Shown: positions 18,653 through 26,818, numbered from the stretch's first letter. The stretch: 64,000 nt of DNA from Prochlorococcus sp. MIT 1307 (GCF_034092395.1 NZ_CP139301.1:558001-622000); one strand, 5' to 3'. Made by a program: numbers and translations. The notes: generated by a model from the letters alone, not told the origin.

Positions 18653-18695
18653 AACTGTTAACACCTTGGACTTGATTAACGGGGTTCCCCTGAAA

Positions 18696-20231
18696 TCAGA
18701 ATTTGAAGGTTGTTTTAACTAATGCACCAGTGATGTCATCGTTACGCTCGTTATCTCTTTGAATGACAAAGATTGCAGGAGTAACTGTGATGTTGTCACT
18801 AACAGACATCTGGTAGAAAACTTCCCAAGCTAATGGGTCGTCATAACCAGTGTCATCTCTATGTGTTTCAGCAGTACCAAGGCCAAAACCGAGGTTATTG
18901 CCATCAACAAAAGCATCATTCCACAAAAGGCCAATAGTCCATGTTTGACCATCTTCTGTTTTATTTGTTGCGCTATCAGTAGGGTCTTCCTTGTCAGGAT
19001 TTTTCCAGCCCATGCCAGCACTTATCGATGATGGCAACCATTCAGAATCATTGTCGAGGTTATATACACCACTTATTGCATAGGCAGAGTAATCACTACC
19101 ATCAACACTGTCATTCCAGTTGCCATTGTCGGCATGGCTATACGCAGCGGCAACGGTGAAGTTGTCGTCCACCCAAGCAAGTTGAGTAGTAATAGTGTCT
19201 TTACCATGGGCCGTCAATATGCCACCAGCAGTGCCTTCCTGTGATGAGGAGTTATCAGCATCTTCTGAAACAAACAGAGCACTTGCTACCAAGTTCTCAT
19301 TCGACCAAGTAACACCTGCACCTGCACCCATTTTCTTAGAGTAGGCGTCCGGAGCACCTGCGAAAGTTAAAATATTTAGAACGGCATCAGTTGGATATGC
19401 GCTAGGCCAAACACCAAGCATGTCGTCTTGGCGTAGTTCTGGACCAATCGTTGCGGTCCATTCCTCACCAATTGGAAACTGGTAATAAGCACGATGAAGT
19501 CTCAACTCATCACCACTACCAAAGGCAGTTTCAAGTCGTGCAGGCCCCATCATTCCAAAGGGATCAGTCCCTGTGAAATTTGCGGTACGAACAACTGTTT
19601 TCAATAAATCTTTGCCAGTGAAACTAGTGTGGGCCATCAACTTTGTGTCGTAGTTGAAGGTAACAGCTTCTTTTTGTTCTGGGCTCGTTGCGGACCCTGC
19701 CGAACCTTGATCAAATCCAGTTCCTCTATTAGTACCAATACCGCCCACCACGAAAGTGGTTTTACCCATAATCATGGTCGTAGGCATGGAGCCTCCTCCA
19801 TGACCCATTCCAGAATGTCCGTGCCCGGAATGATCCATCATTCCTGCTTCTACGCCATCTAGGGCACTAGCTTTGATTGCAGCGAGTTCAGGTGCAAATT
19901 CATCGAGTAGGCGCTGTTCTTCTTCGTTGACCTTAGAAACATTTTCTAGGCACTTGTTCAAAAGAGCAGCAGCTTCATAGCGAGTCATGCTGCCAGTTGG
20001 GCGAGCAGCTGAACAGTCATCGCGCTTTGCCATGTCTGTCAACGCCTGATATGCCCAATCAGTTGGGTAGACGTTTGAGAACTGGGAAATACTCTCTATG
20101 TCGCCATTATTGGAGTATTTAGAGACTCCATTGACATTGAGCTCAGCACCCGTTGCTGCGATAGGAGCCATTAGCCCCAACGCTGCAGGAGCTATCAGCA
20201 ACTGCCTGAAAAGTTTCACGGTGTTCCTCAC
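18696..20231 (-). CDS. SLH-domain outer-membrane porin with His/Met-rich segment
   Basis: A protein of about 511 residues with a signal peptide (LLIAPAALGLMAPIAATGAE), an SLH domain (about 50-95, YPTDWAYQALTDMAKRD; RPTGSMTRYEAAALLNKCLE), a short coiled coil, then a beta-barrel ending in ALVKTTFKF with terminal Phe, typical of cyanobacterial Som/iron-uptake-type porins. Between coiled coil and barrel is a metal-binding-looking stretch (MMDHSGHGHSGMGHGGGS, about 132-149), unusual for this family. A GTG at 20219 (MKLFRQLLIAP) is a likely alternative start. It ends at a strong terminator. It may pass a metal ion across the outer membrane, a role inferred from the insert and the neighbouring DUF3721 genes. 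Confidence 0.8.
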   Translation of the reverse strand: MRNTVKLFRQLLIAPAALGLMAPIAATGAELNVNGVSKYSNNGDIESISQFSNVYPTDWAYQALTDMAKRDDCSAARPTGSMTRYEAAALLNKCLENVSKVNEEEQRLLDEFAPELAAIKASALDGVEAGMMDHSGHGHSGMGHGGGSMPTTMIMGKTTFVVGGIGTNRGTGFDQGSAGSATSPEQKEAVTFNYDTKLMAHTSFTGKDLLKTVVRTANFTGTDPFGMMGPARLETAFGSGDELRLHRAYYQFPIGEEWTATIGPELRQDDMLGVWPSAYPTDAVLNILTFAGAPDAYSKKMGAGAGVTWSNENLVASALFVSEDADNSSSQEGTAGGILTAHGKDTITTQLAWVDDNFTVAAAYSHADNGNWNDSVDGSDYSAYAISGVYNLDNDSEWLPSSISAGMGWKNPDKEDPTDSATNKTEDGQTWTIGLLWNDAFVDGNNLGFGLGTAETHRDDTGYDDPLAWEVFYQMSVSDNITVTPAIFVIQRDNERNDDITGALVKTTFKF

Positions 20232-20240
20232 ACTAGGAAA

Positions 20241-20255
20241 AGCTAGAAAAGCTAG
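20241..20255. promoter_or_regulatory. CTAG-A4-CTAG motif upstream of porin
   Basis: AGCTAGAAAAGCTAG lies 10 bases before the porin start. Nearly the same motif, CTAGAAAAACTAG, precedes the divergent lipoprotein gene at 20454. The sharing by two divergent genes suggests a common regulator site. Confidence 0.4.
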
Positions 20256-20453
20256 TAGGAGTTAATGCTTACACGTAACCCTTTCAGGGCAATGTTTTTG
20301 TGTGCTTTTTCTTACATAACTTTGTCTCTTTCCTTACTTCTAGTAGCTTTCCGAGCCATTTCTCTACCAACTTAAGTCTTAAACATCTCTAAGGGCTCAT
20401 CGAAAATATCAAGATCAGTGGCGACAAAATCGAGCTGATGATTAATATAAAAA

Positions 20454-20466
20454 CTAGAAAAACTAG
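20454..20466. promoter_or_regulatory. CTAG-A5-CTAG motif upstream of DUF3721 lipoprotein
   Basis: CTAGAAAAACTAG lies 14 bases before the lipoprotein start and mirrors the motif in front of the porin. It would sit in the 5' untranslated region. Confidence 0.4.
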
Positions 20467-20480
20467 AAAAGATTCAAACC

Positions 20481-20735
20481 TTGAAAAGCTTCAAACTCAT
20501 CCTTTCAGCTTTTATTGCAGGCCTCTCATTCTCATTAATAGGTTGTTCAACTGAATCGAAGCAAAGTGCTACTCCTGCTCTTTTCAATACCAAGGCAGAA
20601 GCAGAAGCAGCTGCTAAGAATTTCAACTGCACTGGTGCTCACAAAATGGGTGATCAGTGGATGCCTTGCAAGACTCATAAAGTTCATGAAAAGAACAAAA
20701 AGCATTCCGGTCATGGGCATCATCACCATCATTAA
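20481..20735 (+). CDS. DUF3721 lipoprotein with poly-His tail
   Basis: An 84-residue lipoprotein starting at TTG. The signal peptide ends in a lipobox (LIGC, Cys about residue 22). The mature part contains the DUF3721 hallmark: FNTKAEAEAAAKNFNCTGAH, KMGDQWMPC, and then a C-terminal HGHHHHH-type tail. The conserved Cys and WMPC plus the histidine run suggest binding of a transition metal such as copper at the cell envelope. It is divergent from the porin and is followed 11 bases later by a second DUF3721 gene. The biochemical role of DUF3721 is not known to me. Confidence 0.75.
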   Translation: MKSFKLILSAFIAGLSFSLIGCSTESKQSATPALFNTKAEAEAAAKNFNCTGAHKMGDQWMPCKTHKVHEKNKKHSGHGHHHHH

Positions 20736-20746
20736 GCCCTTTGAAC

Positions 20747-21187
20747 ATGGCAAATGCGAATACTCCTGATCAGCAACAATCAGAAGGTCCTTCTCATTGC
20801 GGAAGTAAACCAAAAAAAATTGCTTTTGGAATAGCTCCACTTGGATTTATCTCTATTGGGGTTGTACCAATGGGCATTGTCACCATTGGAATTGTTCCAA
20901 TGGGTGTGGTCTCTCTTGGAGTAGTAGCAATGGGAGTTGTGAATGCCTCAATTGTCGGGATGGGTATTTTTTCTGCAGGGATAACAACGATGGGGCTCAA
21001 AGTATGGAGCCCAGAAGGTGCAGCTCTTCAACAAACCCTTGAAAATTCAGGCCCCTCTTCAAAGAACATCTATGCTTACCCCACAAGAGCTAGGGCAGAA
21101 GCAGAGGCTAAGAAATTTGGATGTTTAGGTGTTCACAAGATGGGCAATCTATGGATGCCATGTGCTACCCATGGAACTACACAATAA
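20747..21187 (+). CDS. DUF3721 protein with V-x-M-G repeat membrane-like domain
   Basis: A 146-residue protein. The N-terminal part is soluble (MANANTPDQQQSEGPSHCG). Residues about 25-85 form a run of five- to six-residue repeats of the type G-[IV]-V-x-M-G (GIVPMGVVSLGVVAMGVV), hydrophobic and methionine-rich. The C terminus is a DUF3721 domain with TRARAEAEAKKFGCLGVHKMG and LWMPC. Methionines regularly spaced by glycines could form a metal-binding or membrane-embedded solenoid. I prefer the ATG at 20747; a TTG lies six bases upstream. Paired with the upstream lipoprotein. Confidence 0.7.
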   Translation: MANANTPDQQQSEGPSHCGSKPKKIAFGIAPLGFISIGVVPMGIVTIGIVPMGVVSLGVVAMGVVNASIVGMGIFSAGITTMGLKVWSPEGAALQQTLENSGPSSKNIYAYPTRARAEAEAKKFGCLGVHKMGNLWMPCATHGTTQ

Positions 21188-21236
21188 TCATTTAGATTTT
21201 CATTGAATTAGCGTTCTTGATATGAACAAACTTTTG

Positions 21237-21854
21237 CTAAGTATAAATATTATCAACTAATTTTGAGCCTTTTTCGCAAATAGTTTGCTGAGATGGAAAA
21301 CTTTTATCTGAGCAACAACATTGCCCTGGATTTGAGTTATTGATCCAATTAATTAAGCCCGTTCGAATTGGACAGGGGCATTCTTTCCCTTTTGTTAGTA
21401 AGTTCATTTCATTATGGCTTAAAGGGTCTCCATGCTCGATAAAAAGAGACTCTTTCAACCTCAAGGTGTATCTATCATTCCATTGATCAAAACATTCGAT
21501 ATGGCTAATTAGATCATTCCATGCATCTTTGATTGATTGATATTTCTTCTCTTTAACCTCATGATTAAAAATAGCGCTAATAAATTCATTGCATCTAATA
21601 GCTTCTTCAGGCGTAAATGGAGTTATCTTTTGATTTCCAGGAACTAATAATGCAAGAGTCTTTTCTATGGACTCCAATCTTTCTTCAATTGTGTTTAAGC
21701 GAGAATCTGTTGATTCGCTGGAGAAGTTTTCTACTTGATTAGCACAACAATCAGTGACATAATTAGTGATAGATTTCCCGGATTTCCTTGCTGACTCTTT
21801 GATTCTTTTTAAGAGTTCTGGATTAATACTTATATTGAGTTGACTTCTCTGCAT
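21237..21854 (-). CDS. Ribbon-helix-helix DNA-binding protein with Cys-rich C terminus
   Basis: A 205-residue protein. Residues 1-40 (RSQLNISINPELLKRIKE, then SGKSITNYVTDCC) fit an Arc/CopG-type ribbon-helix-helix. A predicted coiled coil follows (SRLNTIEERLESIEKTLALL). The C terminus holds cysteine pairs and triplets (KECPCPIR, QCCCSDK), possibly a metal- or redox-sensing part. As the only recognisable DNA-binding regulator beside the metal cargo it is a candidate regulator of those genes. It is convergent with the DUF3721 genes. Target and ligand are unknown. Confidence 0.6.
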   Translation of the reverse strand: MQRSQLNISINPELLKRIKESARKSGKSITNYVTDCCANQVENFSSESTDSRLNTIEERLESIEKTLALLVPGNQKITPFTPEEAIRCNEFISAIFNHEVKEKKYQSIKDAWNDLISHIECFDQWNDRYTLRLKESLFIEHGDPLSHNEMNLLTKGKECPCPIRTGLINWINNSNPGQCCCSDKSFPSQQTICEKGSKLVDNIYT

Positions 21855-22004
21855 CAGTTAATCAATGAAAAAGAATAGATCTACAAAGTTAAATACATAG
21901 TAATGGAGTTTCTTTGGCGCGCATAGCAATAAAGAAACTCTTAAAGAACATTATGCTCTATTGAGATCCAAAGACCACTTAGACGCAAGGAAACTGGATT
22001 GAAG

Positions 22005-22139
22005 CTAAGCAGCCTCGGGAGACCAACCAATCTCTTTCTCTCGTTGCTGCTGCCATAAGGGACATCTTGATGTCAGGTGTTCGCCGTGAGGAATCACCTT
22101 TCTTGGATGTGGCAAGTCAGAGGAGTTCGGCAATGGAAA
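22005..22139 (-). pseudogene. Cys-rich mini-protein gene, copy 4 (C-terminal fragment)
   Basis: Only the downstream half remains. It reads PHGEHLTSRCPLW and ends EAA and TAG, but one base is missing after the HIQER-equivalent point compared with copy 1, which puts the Cys-rich upstream residues out of frame. Sequence similarity to copy 1 continues for about 100 bases beyond its stop. Confidence 0.55.
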
Positions 22140-22363
22140 GAGGATTTGCCACCTGATTTTTTGTAAAAGTCAGTAGCAGCTCATTCCCACATTATTCACA
22201 GACAGCAATATCTGGAGATCTCTTGATATAGCTGGGGTCAACTGCTAGCCAATGAAAACTTCCTTTTGCGCAATAGCAGTCGATCTCTGCGAATCAGATA
22301 TTGCTATTCAAACTTGAGAAATGGCAGAAATGAAAGAAGAGAAAACTAGGAGCTTCGTAATGT
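22140..22363. other. Gene-free stretch before the CobW operon
   Basis: No gene or RNA recognised. It holds the presumed promoter of the downstream CobW/phosphoesterase operon. Confidence 0.4.
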
Positions 22364-22388
22364 AAATGGTTATCGTTTCCATTATCTG
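22364..22388. promoter_or_regulatory. Candidate metalloregulator operator
   Basis: AATGGTTATCGTTTCCATT has perfect AATGG/CCATT arms nine bases apart and ends 35 bases before the ATG of the CobW-like gene. The A+T-rich dyad loosely resembles Fur/Zur boxes but does not fit a consensus well. Confidence 0.35.
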
Positions 22389-22422
22389 GTATTTTCGTGG
22401 GACGATTGTCCTTATCCAAAGA

Positions 22423-23208
22423 ATGAGCCAGACATGGCTGATCTCGGGTTCGCCAGGCTGCGGCAAAACCAGCTGGATACTCAAAACAATGCGAAGCCAT
22501 CAAGGCAAATGCGGATATTTGCGACTAGATGGCTATCCCTCTAACGGGCTAGAGCAGGTGTCTGACTCAGGAATCGATAAGACATTTCTCAAGGATCAAT
22601 TCCCTGAACTAATAGATCTATCGGATTCCCATCATGCCTCCAGATCGCAACAAGGTGACCTACTCACATTGATTGAGCTCCCCCAGTTCCAGTCTCCTCA
22701 GCAGGCAGGCCTAATGGGTATGGATCCTCGCGTCAAAAATCAGCTTGAAGCCTTGCAACTTCATCCTGACAGGCATCTCCACTTTGGTCGGGATCCTGAA
22801 TTACCAAACAAAGACACATTGGAATTCAAAAAACTTGAATCTTTCAGCCTCAGTCTTAATGCCAGCGTCTGGGATCCACCCAGTCTGAATACCTTGTGGT
22901 TCGAACTAGTGAACGGAGCATATGGCGATGTCTATCGAGCTAAGGCCTTGATGAACTTGCCAGATGGGCGCTCTATGTTCTTCAACTGGATCGTGAGTCA
23001 AGAAAGCTCACAGTTCATTCCACTTGAAGAAATTTCAGCTCCAAATGGCAGGCCTGCCAGCTTGTCTGAGCTTGTCGTGCAAGGAAAACATCTTGATGGC
23101 TTACGTATTCAATCAACGATCGACCTCTGCCTGCTAAACGATGCCGTACTTGAGATGCATCAAATGCCTCTTAGGGATCGACAAAAAGAAGCTATTCCCT
23201 CAACTTAA
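22423..23208 (+). CDS. CobW-like (COG0523) GTPase, divergent
   Basis: A 261-residue P-loop protein. Walker A is SGSPGCGKTSW near the N terminus. The C terminus matches the CobW C-terminal domain (GAYGDVYRAKALMNLPDGR, then FFNWIVS). COG0523 GTPases deliver zinc, cobalt or iron to client proteins. It is shorter than canonical members and I do not see the CxCC metal-binding motif, so it may be a divergent subclass. I chose ATG 22423 (MSQTWLISGSPG) because an earlier ATG would place the P-loop unusually far inside. It leads a three-gene operon with two phosphoesterase genes, 5 bases apart from the next. Confidence 0.7.
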   Translation: MSQTWLISGSPGCGKTSWILKTMRSHQGKCGYLRLDGYPSNGLEQVSDSGIDKTFLKDQFPELIDLSDSHHASRSQQGDLLTLIELPQFQSPQQAGLMGMDPRVKNQLEALQLHPDRHLHFGRDPELPNKDTLEFKKLESFSLSLNASVWDPPSLNTLWFELVNGAYGDVYRAKALMNLPDGRSMFFNWIVSQESSQFIPLEEISAPNGRPASLSELVVQGKHLDGLRIQSTIDLCLLNDAVLEMHQMPLRDRQKEAIPST

Positions 23209-23213
23209 TCGCC

Positions 23214-24029
23214 ATGAATCACGCAATTATCTCCTGTCTACACGCCAATCTCCCTGCAGCGGAAGCTGTCTTGAATGACATTGATAGGCAAGGGATTGAC
23301 ACCATTACCTGTCTTGGTGATCTAGTGGGCTATGGCCCCCAGCCCAACGAAGTAGTTGAGCTGATACGAAAGCGTGGTATAGCGACCTGCCAGGGCTGCT
23401 GGGATGAAGATATCATCGATGGTCTTAATGCCTGCGAGTGCAGCTACCCTTCTCAGCTAGCAGAAAGACGTGGGCACCTGGCCCACCAATGGACAGATGA
23501 TCAGCTAACGGACGAAAACAAAAGTTTTTTGGCCAGCCTCCCAACATCATTACGTCGTGATCGACTCCTCTTCGTGCATGGCAGTCCCAACAGTCAGCAT
23601 GAGTATCTTCTTCCGGACATGGATGCATTTGCAGCTCTCGAGCGAGTAGAAACAGCGGGTGCCGATATCCTGTTTTGCGGGCATACTCACCAGCCTTATG
23701 TACGTGAATTGAGAGATGGATCTATTCGTGTGCGTTTACAAAACGCAGACCATGGCAACGATCAGGGTGAAGAACTGACCCTGCCGATGCGCAAAATCGT
23801 CAATGCTGGATCAGTGGGCGAGCCACGTCATGGAAGTACCAATGCCACCTATGTCATTCACAACGATGCAACTAATGAAATTGAGATAAAAGAGGTGGCC
23901 TATGACGTTAGTCGAACGTGTCAAGCGATTGTCGAGGCGGGGCTACCGAAAGTCTTCGCATGGCGACTGAGTCATGGGTTTGAATTCGCCGAGCAGGCCG
24001 AAGATGCAAGTCATGTGTGTGAACGATGA
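23214..24029 (+). CDS. Metallophosphoesterase, YfcE/diadenosine-tetraphosphatase-like
   Basis: A 271-residue calcineurin-like phosphoesterase. Metal ligands can be followed: SCLHANL near the N terminus (D-x-H replaced by C-x-H), CLGDLVGYGPQPNE (GDxxG), VHGSPNS, and CGHTHQPY (GHTH), then NAGSVGEPRHG. The first motif normally reads SDxHxN, so a cysteine replaces the aspartate. It would hydrolyse a phosphoester or nucleotide in the cytoplasm. It overlaps the next gene by four bases and follows the CobW-like GTPase, so a metal supplied by the chaperone may be its cofactor; that is inference. Confidence 0.75.
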   Translation: MNHAIISCLHANLPAAEAVLNDIDRQGIDTITCLGDLVGYGPQPNEVVELIRKRGIATCQGCWDEDIIDGLNACECSYPSQLAERRGHLAHQWTDDQLTDENKSFLASLPTSLRRDRLLFVHGSPNSQHEYLLPDMDAFAALERVETAGADILFCGHTHQPYVRELRDGSIRVRLQNADHGNDQGEELTLPMRKIVNAGSVGEPRHGSTNATYVIHNDATNEIEIKEVAYDVSRTCQAIVEAGLPKVFAWRLSHGFEFAEQAEDASHVCER

Positions 24030-24739
24030 TTGAAAGATGGGCACTAGTAAGTGGTCTACGCGGAGATCTCGAGACCTATGACCTAATTCAACGGGATCTA
24101 AAGAAGACTCGTGGAGTTACAGCCTTATTTGTCCTTGGAGACCTAGTCGGGCCCGAACGCAACTGTGACGCACTGTTGGATCGACTAAGAAATCCCCATC
24201 GCGGCGATTTAAAACCAGATTGCATCTATGGCTGGTGGGAAGAGCAACTACTTGCAGAGCGTGGGTTTCGTGGTGAGCGCAAAGCTGATGCTCTGCGGCT
24301 CAGCCAAGGTGAAGACGCAGTCAGCGCACTGCTGAATACGGTTAATCCTTCTCACCTGAAATGGCTGGCATCACTGCAATTTGGCTTCATTGAACTTGAC
24401 TGTGCACTCATCCATGGGAGCTCTTCAGACGTGGCTGACAACCTCACATCTGAAACATCTCCACTGATCCTCCTTGATCGACTCACCCGTCTCAATGTGA
24501 ACAGACTGTTCACAGCGCGCAGTAATAAACAATTTCATCTTGAACTGACTGGAGGAGGGATCAATTCACAAGTAAAGGATCTGAACGGTAAACGTGAACA
24601 ACAACAGGAAGTTCCCAAGCGAAGCGTGATTGGAATTGGAGCTGGCTTGAATTACACCCTTTATGACATTGGTAGCGATAAAACGCACTTCCTTACCGCC
24701 GGCAGCCAAAACAATTTCAAAGGCAAGGGTTTTGCCTGA
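24026..24739 (+). CDS. Degenerate metallophosphoesterase paralogue
   Basis: A 237-residue protein sharing the fold of its upstream neighbour: SGLRGDLETYD corresponds to the first motif, FVLGDLVGPERN to GDxxG, and IHGSSSD to the HG motif. The C-terminal GHTH motif has decayed to TARSNKQ, and the first-motif metal ligands are missing. It therefore probably lacks catalysis and may be a regulatory or heterodimer partner. It overlaps the active-looking paralogue by four bases, ensuring coupled translation. Last gene of the CobW operon. Confidence 0.6.
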   Translation: MIERWALVSGLRGDLETYDLIQRDLKKTRGVTALFVLGDLVGPERNCDALLDRLRNPHRGDLKPDCIYGWWEEQLLAERGFRGERKADALRLSQGEDAVSALLNTVNPSHLKWLASLQFGFIELDCALIHGSSSDVADNLTSETSPLILLDRLTRLNVNRLFTARSNKQFHLELTGGGINSQVKDLNGKREQQQEVPKRSVIGIGAGLNYTLYDIGSDKTHFLTAGSQNNFKGKGFA

Positions 24740-24749
24740 AAATATTCGT

Positions 24750-25009
24750 CCCAATCCCTTTCTCTCGTCGCTGCTGTCATAAGGGAAATCTTGATGTCAG
24801 TTGTTCGCCGTGAGGATTCAACCTTCTTGGATGTGGGAATTAAGAAGCGTTCGGCAATGTTTATCACAGCTGTAGTTGAAGTGTTGGCACGTTATGCAAA
24901 CGCAAGCTGAACGAGATTTTTTGAGCACTCCTTGGCAGAGATAGTCCCATTCGGCTTCTTCGTTGAAGCGTTTGACTGGAATCGCTTTCTTGGTCTGACC
25001 CTTACGCAT
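24750..25009 (-). pseudogene. Cys-rich mini-protein gene, copy 2 (frameshifted)
   Basis: Starts MRKGQTKKAIPVKRFNEEAE and keeps CVCITCQHFNYSCDKHC, but one base is lost in the A-run after HIQE so the frame ends early. The sequence beyond (HGEHLTS-equivalent) persists in another frame to about 24750. Compared with copy 1 the start is intact but the tail is broken. Confidence 0.5.
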
Positions 25010-25160
25010 TGGCCTAATCCAATAGGAGCCGCTGGAATCATCCAGTCATCAGCCTTGAAGACTGCATACGGGGAAGAGGATGGAGCCATGAGCTTTAAAA
25101 TAGTACACTTGTTCTACTCATGGATGTCTGAGCTGTCAACACAAGAAAAAACTCATTAGT

Positions 25161-25334
25161 ATGCCTGAAATTTTTAGCATCACAGTGAAAGCAGTTCTCC
25201 CATTGGTTTTAGCTTTATCAGTTAGTGCAGGTCCAGCCTTTGCTTGGGGTGGTGGTGATTGTCCGTTTTCCAAGAAAGGTGCAAACCAAGAGGCATCCAC
25301 TGAAAAAGTAGAGAAGTCCGACTCTTCCAATTAA
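25161..25334 (+). CDS. Secreted CPFSKK mini-protein, copy 2
   Basis: A 57-residue protein with signal peptide (VKAVLPLVLALSVSAG, cleavage after AFA) and mature start WGGGDCPFSKK. Against copy 1 it differs at a handful of positions, including IFSIT for IFGIK and KKG for KKA, and the length is unchanged. It sits between the Cys-rich gene remnant and the acidic membrane mini-protein, exactly as in element I. Confidence 0.65.
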   Translation: MPEIFSITVKAVLPLVLALSVSAGPAFAWGGGDCPFSKKGANQEASTEKVEKSDSSN

Positions 25335-25375
25335 CGAGAAATCCATTAAGCTCACTGGAATTTAATTTTTAGACA

Positions 25376-25534
25376 GTGGGCCTCGACCTAGTAGCAATTA
25401 GCTTTTCTTCTGTGCTGGCTCTAGGTGCTATCTGGCTTGTTAGTAGCTTCTTCGAAGAAGACGATGACGATCAAGATGGTGGTGGATTGGGTTCGCCTGT
25501 CTATGAACCTGCTTATGCAGGCAGCCCTGCCTGA
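25376..25534 (+). CDS. Acidic membrane mini-protein, copy 2
   Basis: A 52-residue protein from GTG, with helix LVAISFSSVLALGAIWLVSS, acidic run FFEEDDDDQD and tail GSPVYEPAYAGSPA. Many codons differ from copy 1 at third positions while the protein is almost unchanged (for example TTCTTCGAAGAAGACGAT against TTCTTTGAAGAAGATGAT), showing purifying selection. Its stop lies only 12 bases from the convergent integrase stop. Confidence 0.65.
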   Translation: MGLDLVAISFSSVLALGAIWLVSSFFEEDDDDQDGGGLGSPVYEPAYAGSPA

Positions 25535-25545
25535 CTTAAGTAGCT

Positions 25546-26805
25546 TTATTTGCTGAGTAAGGCGGCAGCCTTGTCTGCATCTAGTTGTTCATAAGTCGAG
25601 TTATAGGTTTTGTAGTGAGTAGAGATATCGTGCCCGAGCGATTTACAAGATTGTCTTGGATCAAGCTCTGAATAAATACTTCTAATCCCCCATGCATGGC
25701 GAAGATCAAGTAACTGGAAATTCTCAATTCCGAGCTTTTGAGCTTTGCGTTTTAGATAATTCAACCAATGCCCGCAGTGGTATTTGGTGATGGTTGGATC
25801 GTAATTATCGAGACCAAAGGTATAAGGCCTTTCTACCTCTAATAAGTTCCACCGTTCCACAAATTCTTGAGGCAACGCTAATGGAAATTTTTCATGCTTT
25901 TTCCGACCTTTTGGGAGGTTGATCGCATAAGCGGTGCCATTTTTCTTGGGTATTAAAGAAAAGGTTTCAGCAGGTCGAGTTCCGTAAACATATTGAGCAG
26001 CAGTTAGCCATCCATAAGGGAAGTGCTCTTTACTCCTGCCATGTTTATCCTTATATCCATCGAATCTGACTTGTAGTTTTCGCCTTCGTTCATCATCCTC
26101 CCGAACACTGTCGATCAACTGAATCAATAAAGCATCCTCAATAGCCTTTCTTTGCTTTGGCTCGTAGATCCCGACTAATTCATCAATAGCCTCTTCACCA
26201 CCCAAGTTGTTTGAAACAGCGAGGCGTTTTAGATACTGACAAGCCTTAATTCTTGAGTTTGTCTCAGGCTCAGTCTCGCTAGAAATCCAGTCCAACAAAA
26301 CATTTATGCTTAGATCAGCCTTTTGTGGAAGCTTCTTCAAAACAGAATCAATTCGCACCCAAGTTCGTTGGCTTTGAAGATTGGTATCTTTCTTTCCCTT
26401 CCAAAAAGATGCCTTTAAAACAGCGATTGCTTCTTCAAAGGTTCTAGTGCGTTGAGCAATTTGGATATCTGGAACGTCCCAAGGGTAAACATCAGGCAAG
26501 AAACCATTTGCCAGTATTGAATCCCAAAGTTGAACAACACGGTTTTCAACCGTAATCAAGGATCGAAGATCGGCAGGTAAGCGAAGAGAAACTTTTCTCT
26601 CCTTCTTTTTTTCAGTTCGAGTTGCGTAAGTACCTCTTAGATAGAAGTTGTTTTTGACGATTGTGATTCTTCCTCGAACACCTTTGATCTTTAATCTTGC
26701 GTTCAACTCGGAAACTAATTTCCGTATTTCTGAACCTGATTCCATATCGCTCTGGTCCTTAGAACCAGAGGCGCTTGCCAAATTTGTTGAAATATCCTGA
26801 ACCAT
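25546..26805 (-). CDS. Tyrosine recombinase (integrase) of element II
   Basis: A 419-residue site-specific recombinase that would integrate and excise element II at tRNA-Ser(UGA). An N-terminal arm-binding region is followed by a core-binding domain and a C-terminal catalytic domain with GTRPAETF (first Arg), a Lys in KNGTAYAINLPKGR, LRHAWGIRS (His/Arg box), LGHDI (His) and TYNSTY (Tyr nucleophile). An internal ATG at 26745 (MESGSEIRK) aligns better with the starts of the two other integrases. Between the two ATGs lies a mimic of the tRNA anticodon arm. The gene faces away from the adjacent att site. Confidence 0.88.
   Translation of the reverse strand: MVQDISTNLASASGSKDQSDMESGSEIRKLVSELNARLKIKGVRGRITIVKNNFYLRGTYATRTEKKKERKVSLRLPADLRSLITVENRVVQLWDSILANGFLPDVYPWDVPDIQIAQRTRTFEEAIAVLKASFWKGKKDTNLQSQRTWVRIDSVLKKLPQKADLSINVLLDWISSETEPETNSRIKACQYLKRLAVSNNLGGEEAIDELVGIYEPKQRKAIEDALLIQLIDSVREDDERRRKLQVRFDGYKDKHGRSKEHFPYGWLTAAQYVYGTRPAETFSLIPKKNGTAYAINLPKGRKKHEKFPLALPQEFVERWNLLEVERPYTFGLDNYDPTITKYHCGHWLNYLKRKAQKLGIENFQLLDLRHAWGIRSIYSELDPRQSCKSLGHDISTHYKTYNSTYEQLDADKAAALLSK
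26750..26770. other. tRNA-Ser anticodon-arm mimic at integrase 5' end
   Basis: CTCTGGT and ACCAGAG arms around a seven-base loop, the same stem as in tRNA-Ser, located between the two possible integrase starts. Candidate core-type recombinase site. Confidence 0.5.
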
Positions 26806-26818
26806 TTAGTCTTTAAAA

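Noticed and set aside
24892-25089. 65-aa minus-strand frame (MAPSSSPYAVF...) overlapping the Cys-rich gene, also at 48466-48663
   Set aside because: It overlaps the frame with the conserved Cys/His cluster, is broken in copy 1 by a one-base deletion, and its second half (RKRFQSNAS) is simply the other frame of the Cys-rich gene. It could still be an upstream part of that gene, but I cannot support it.
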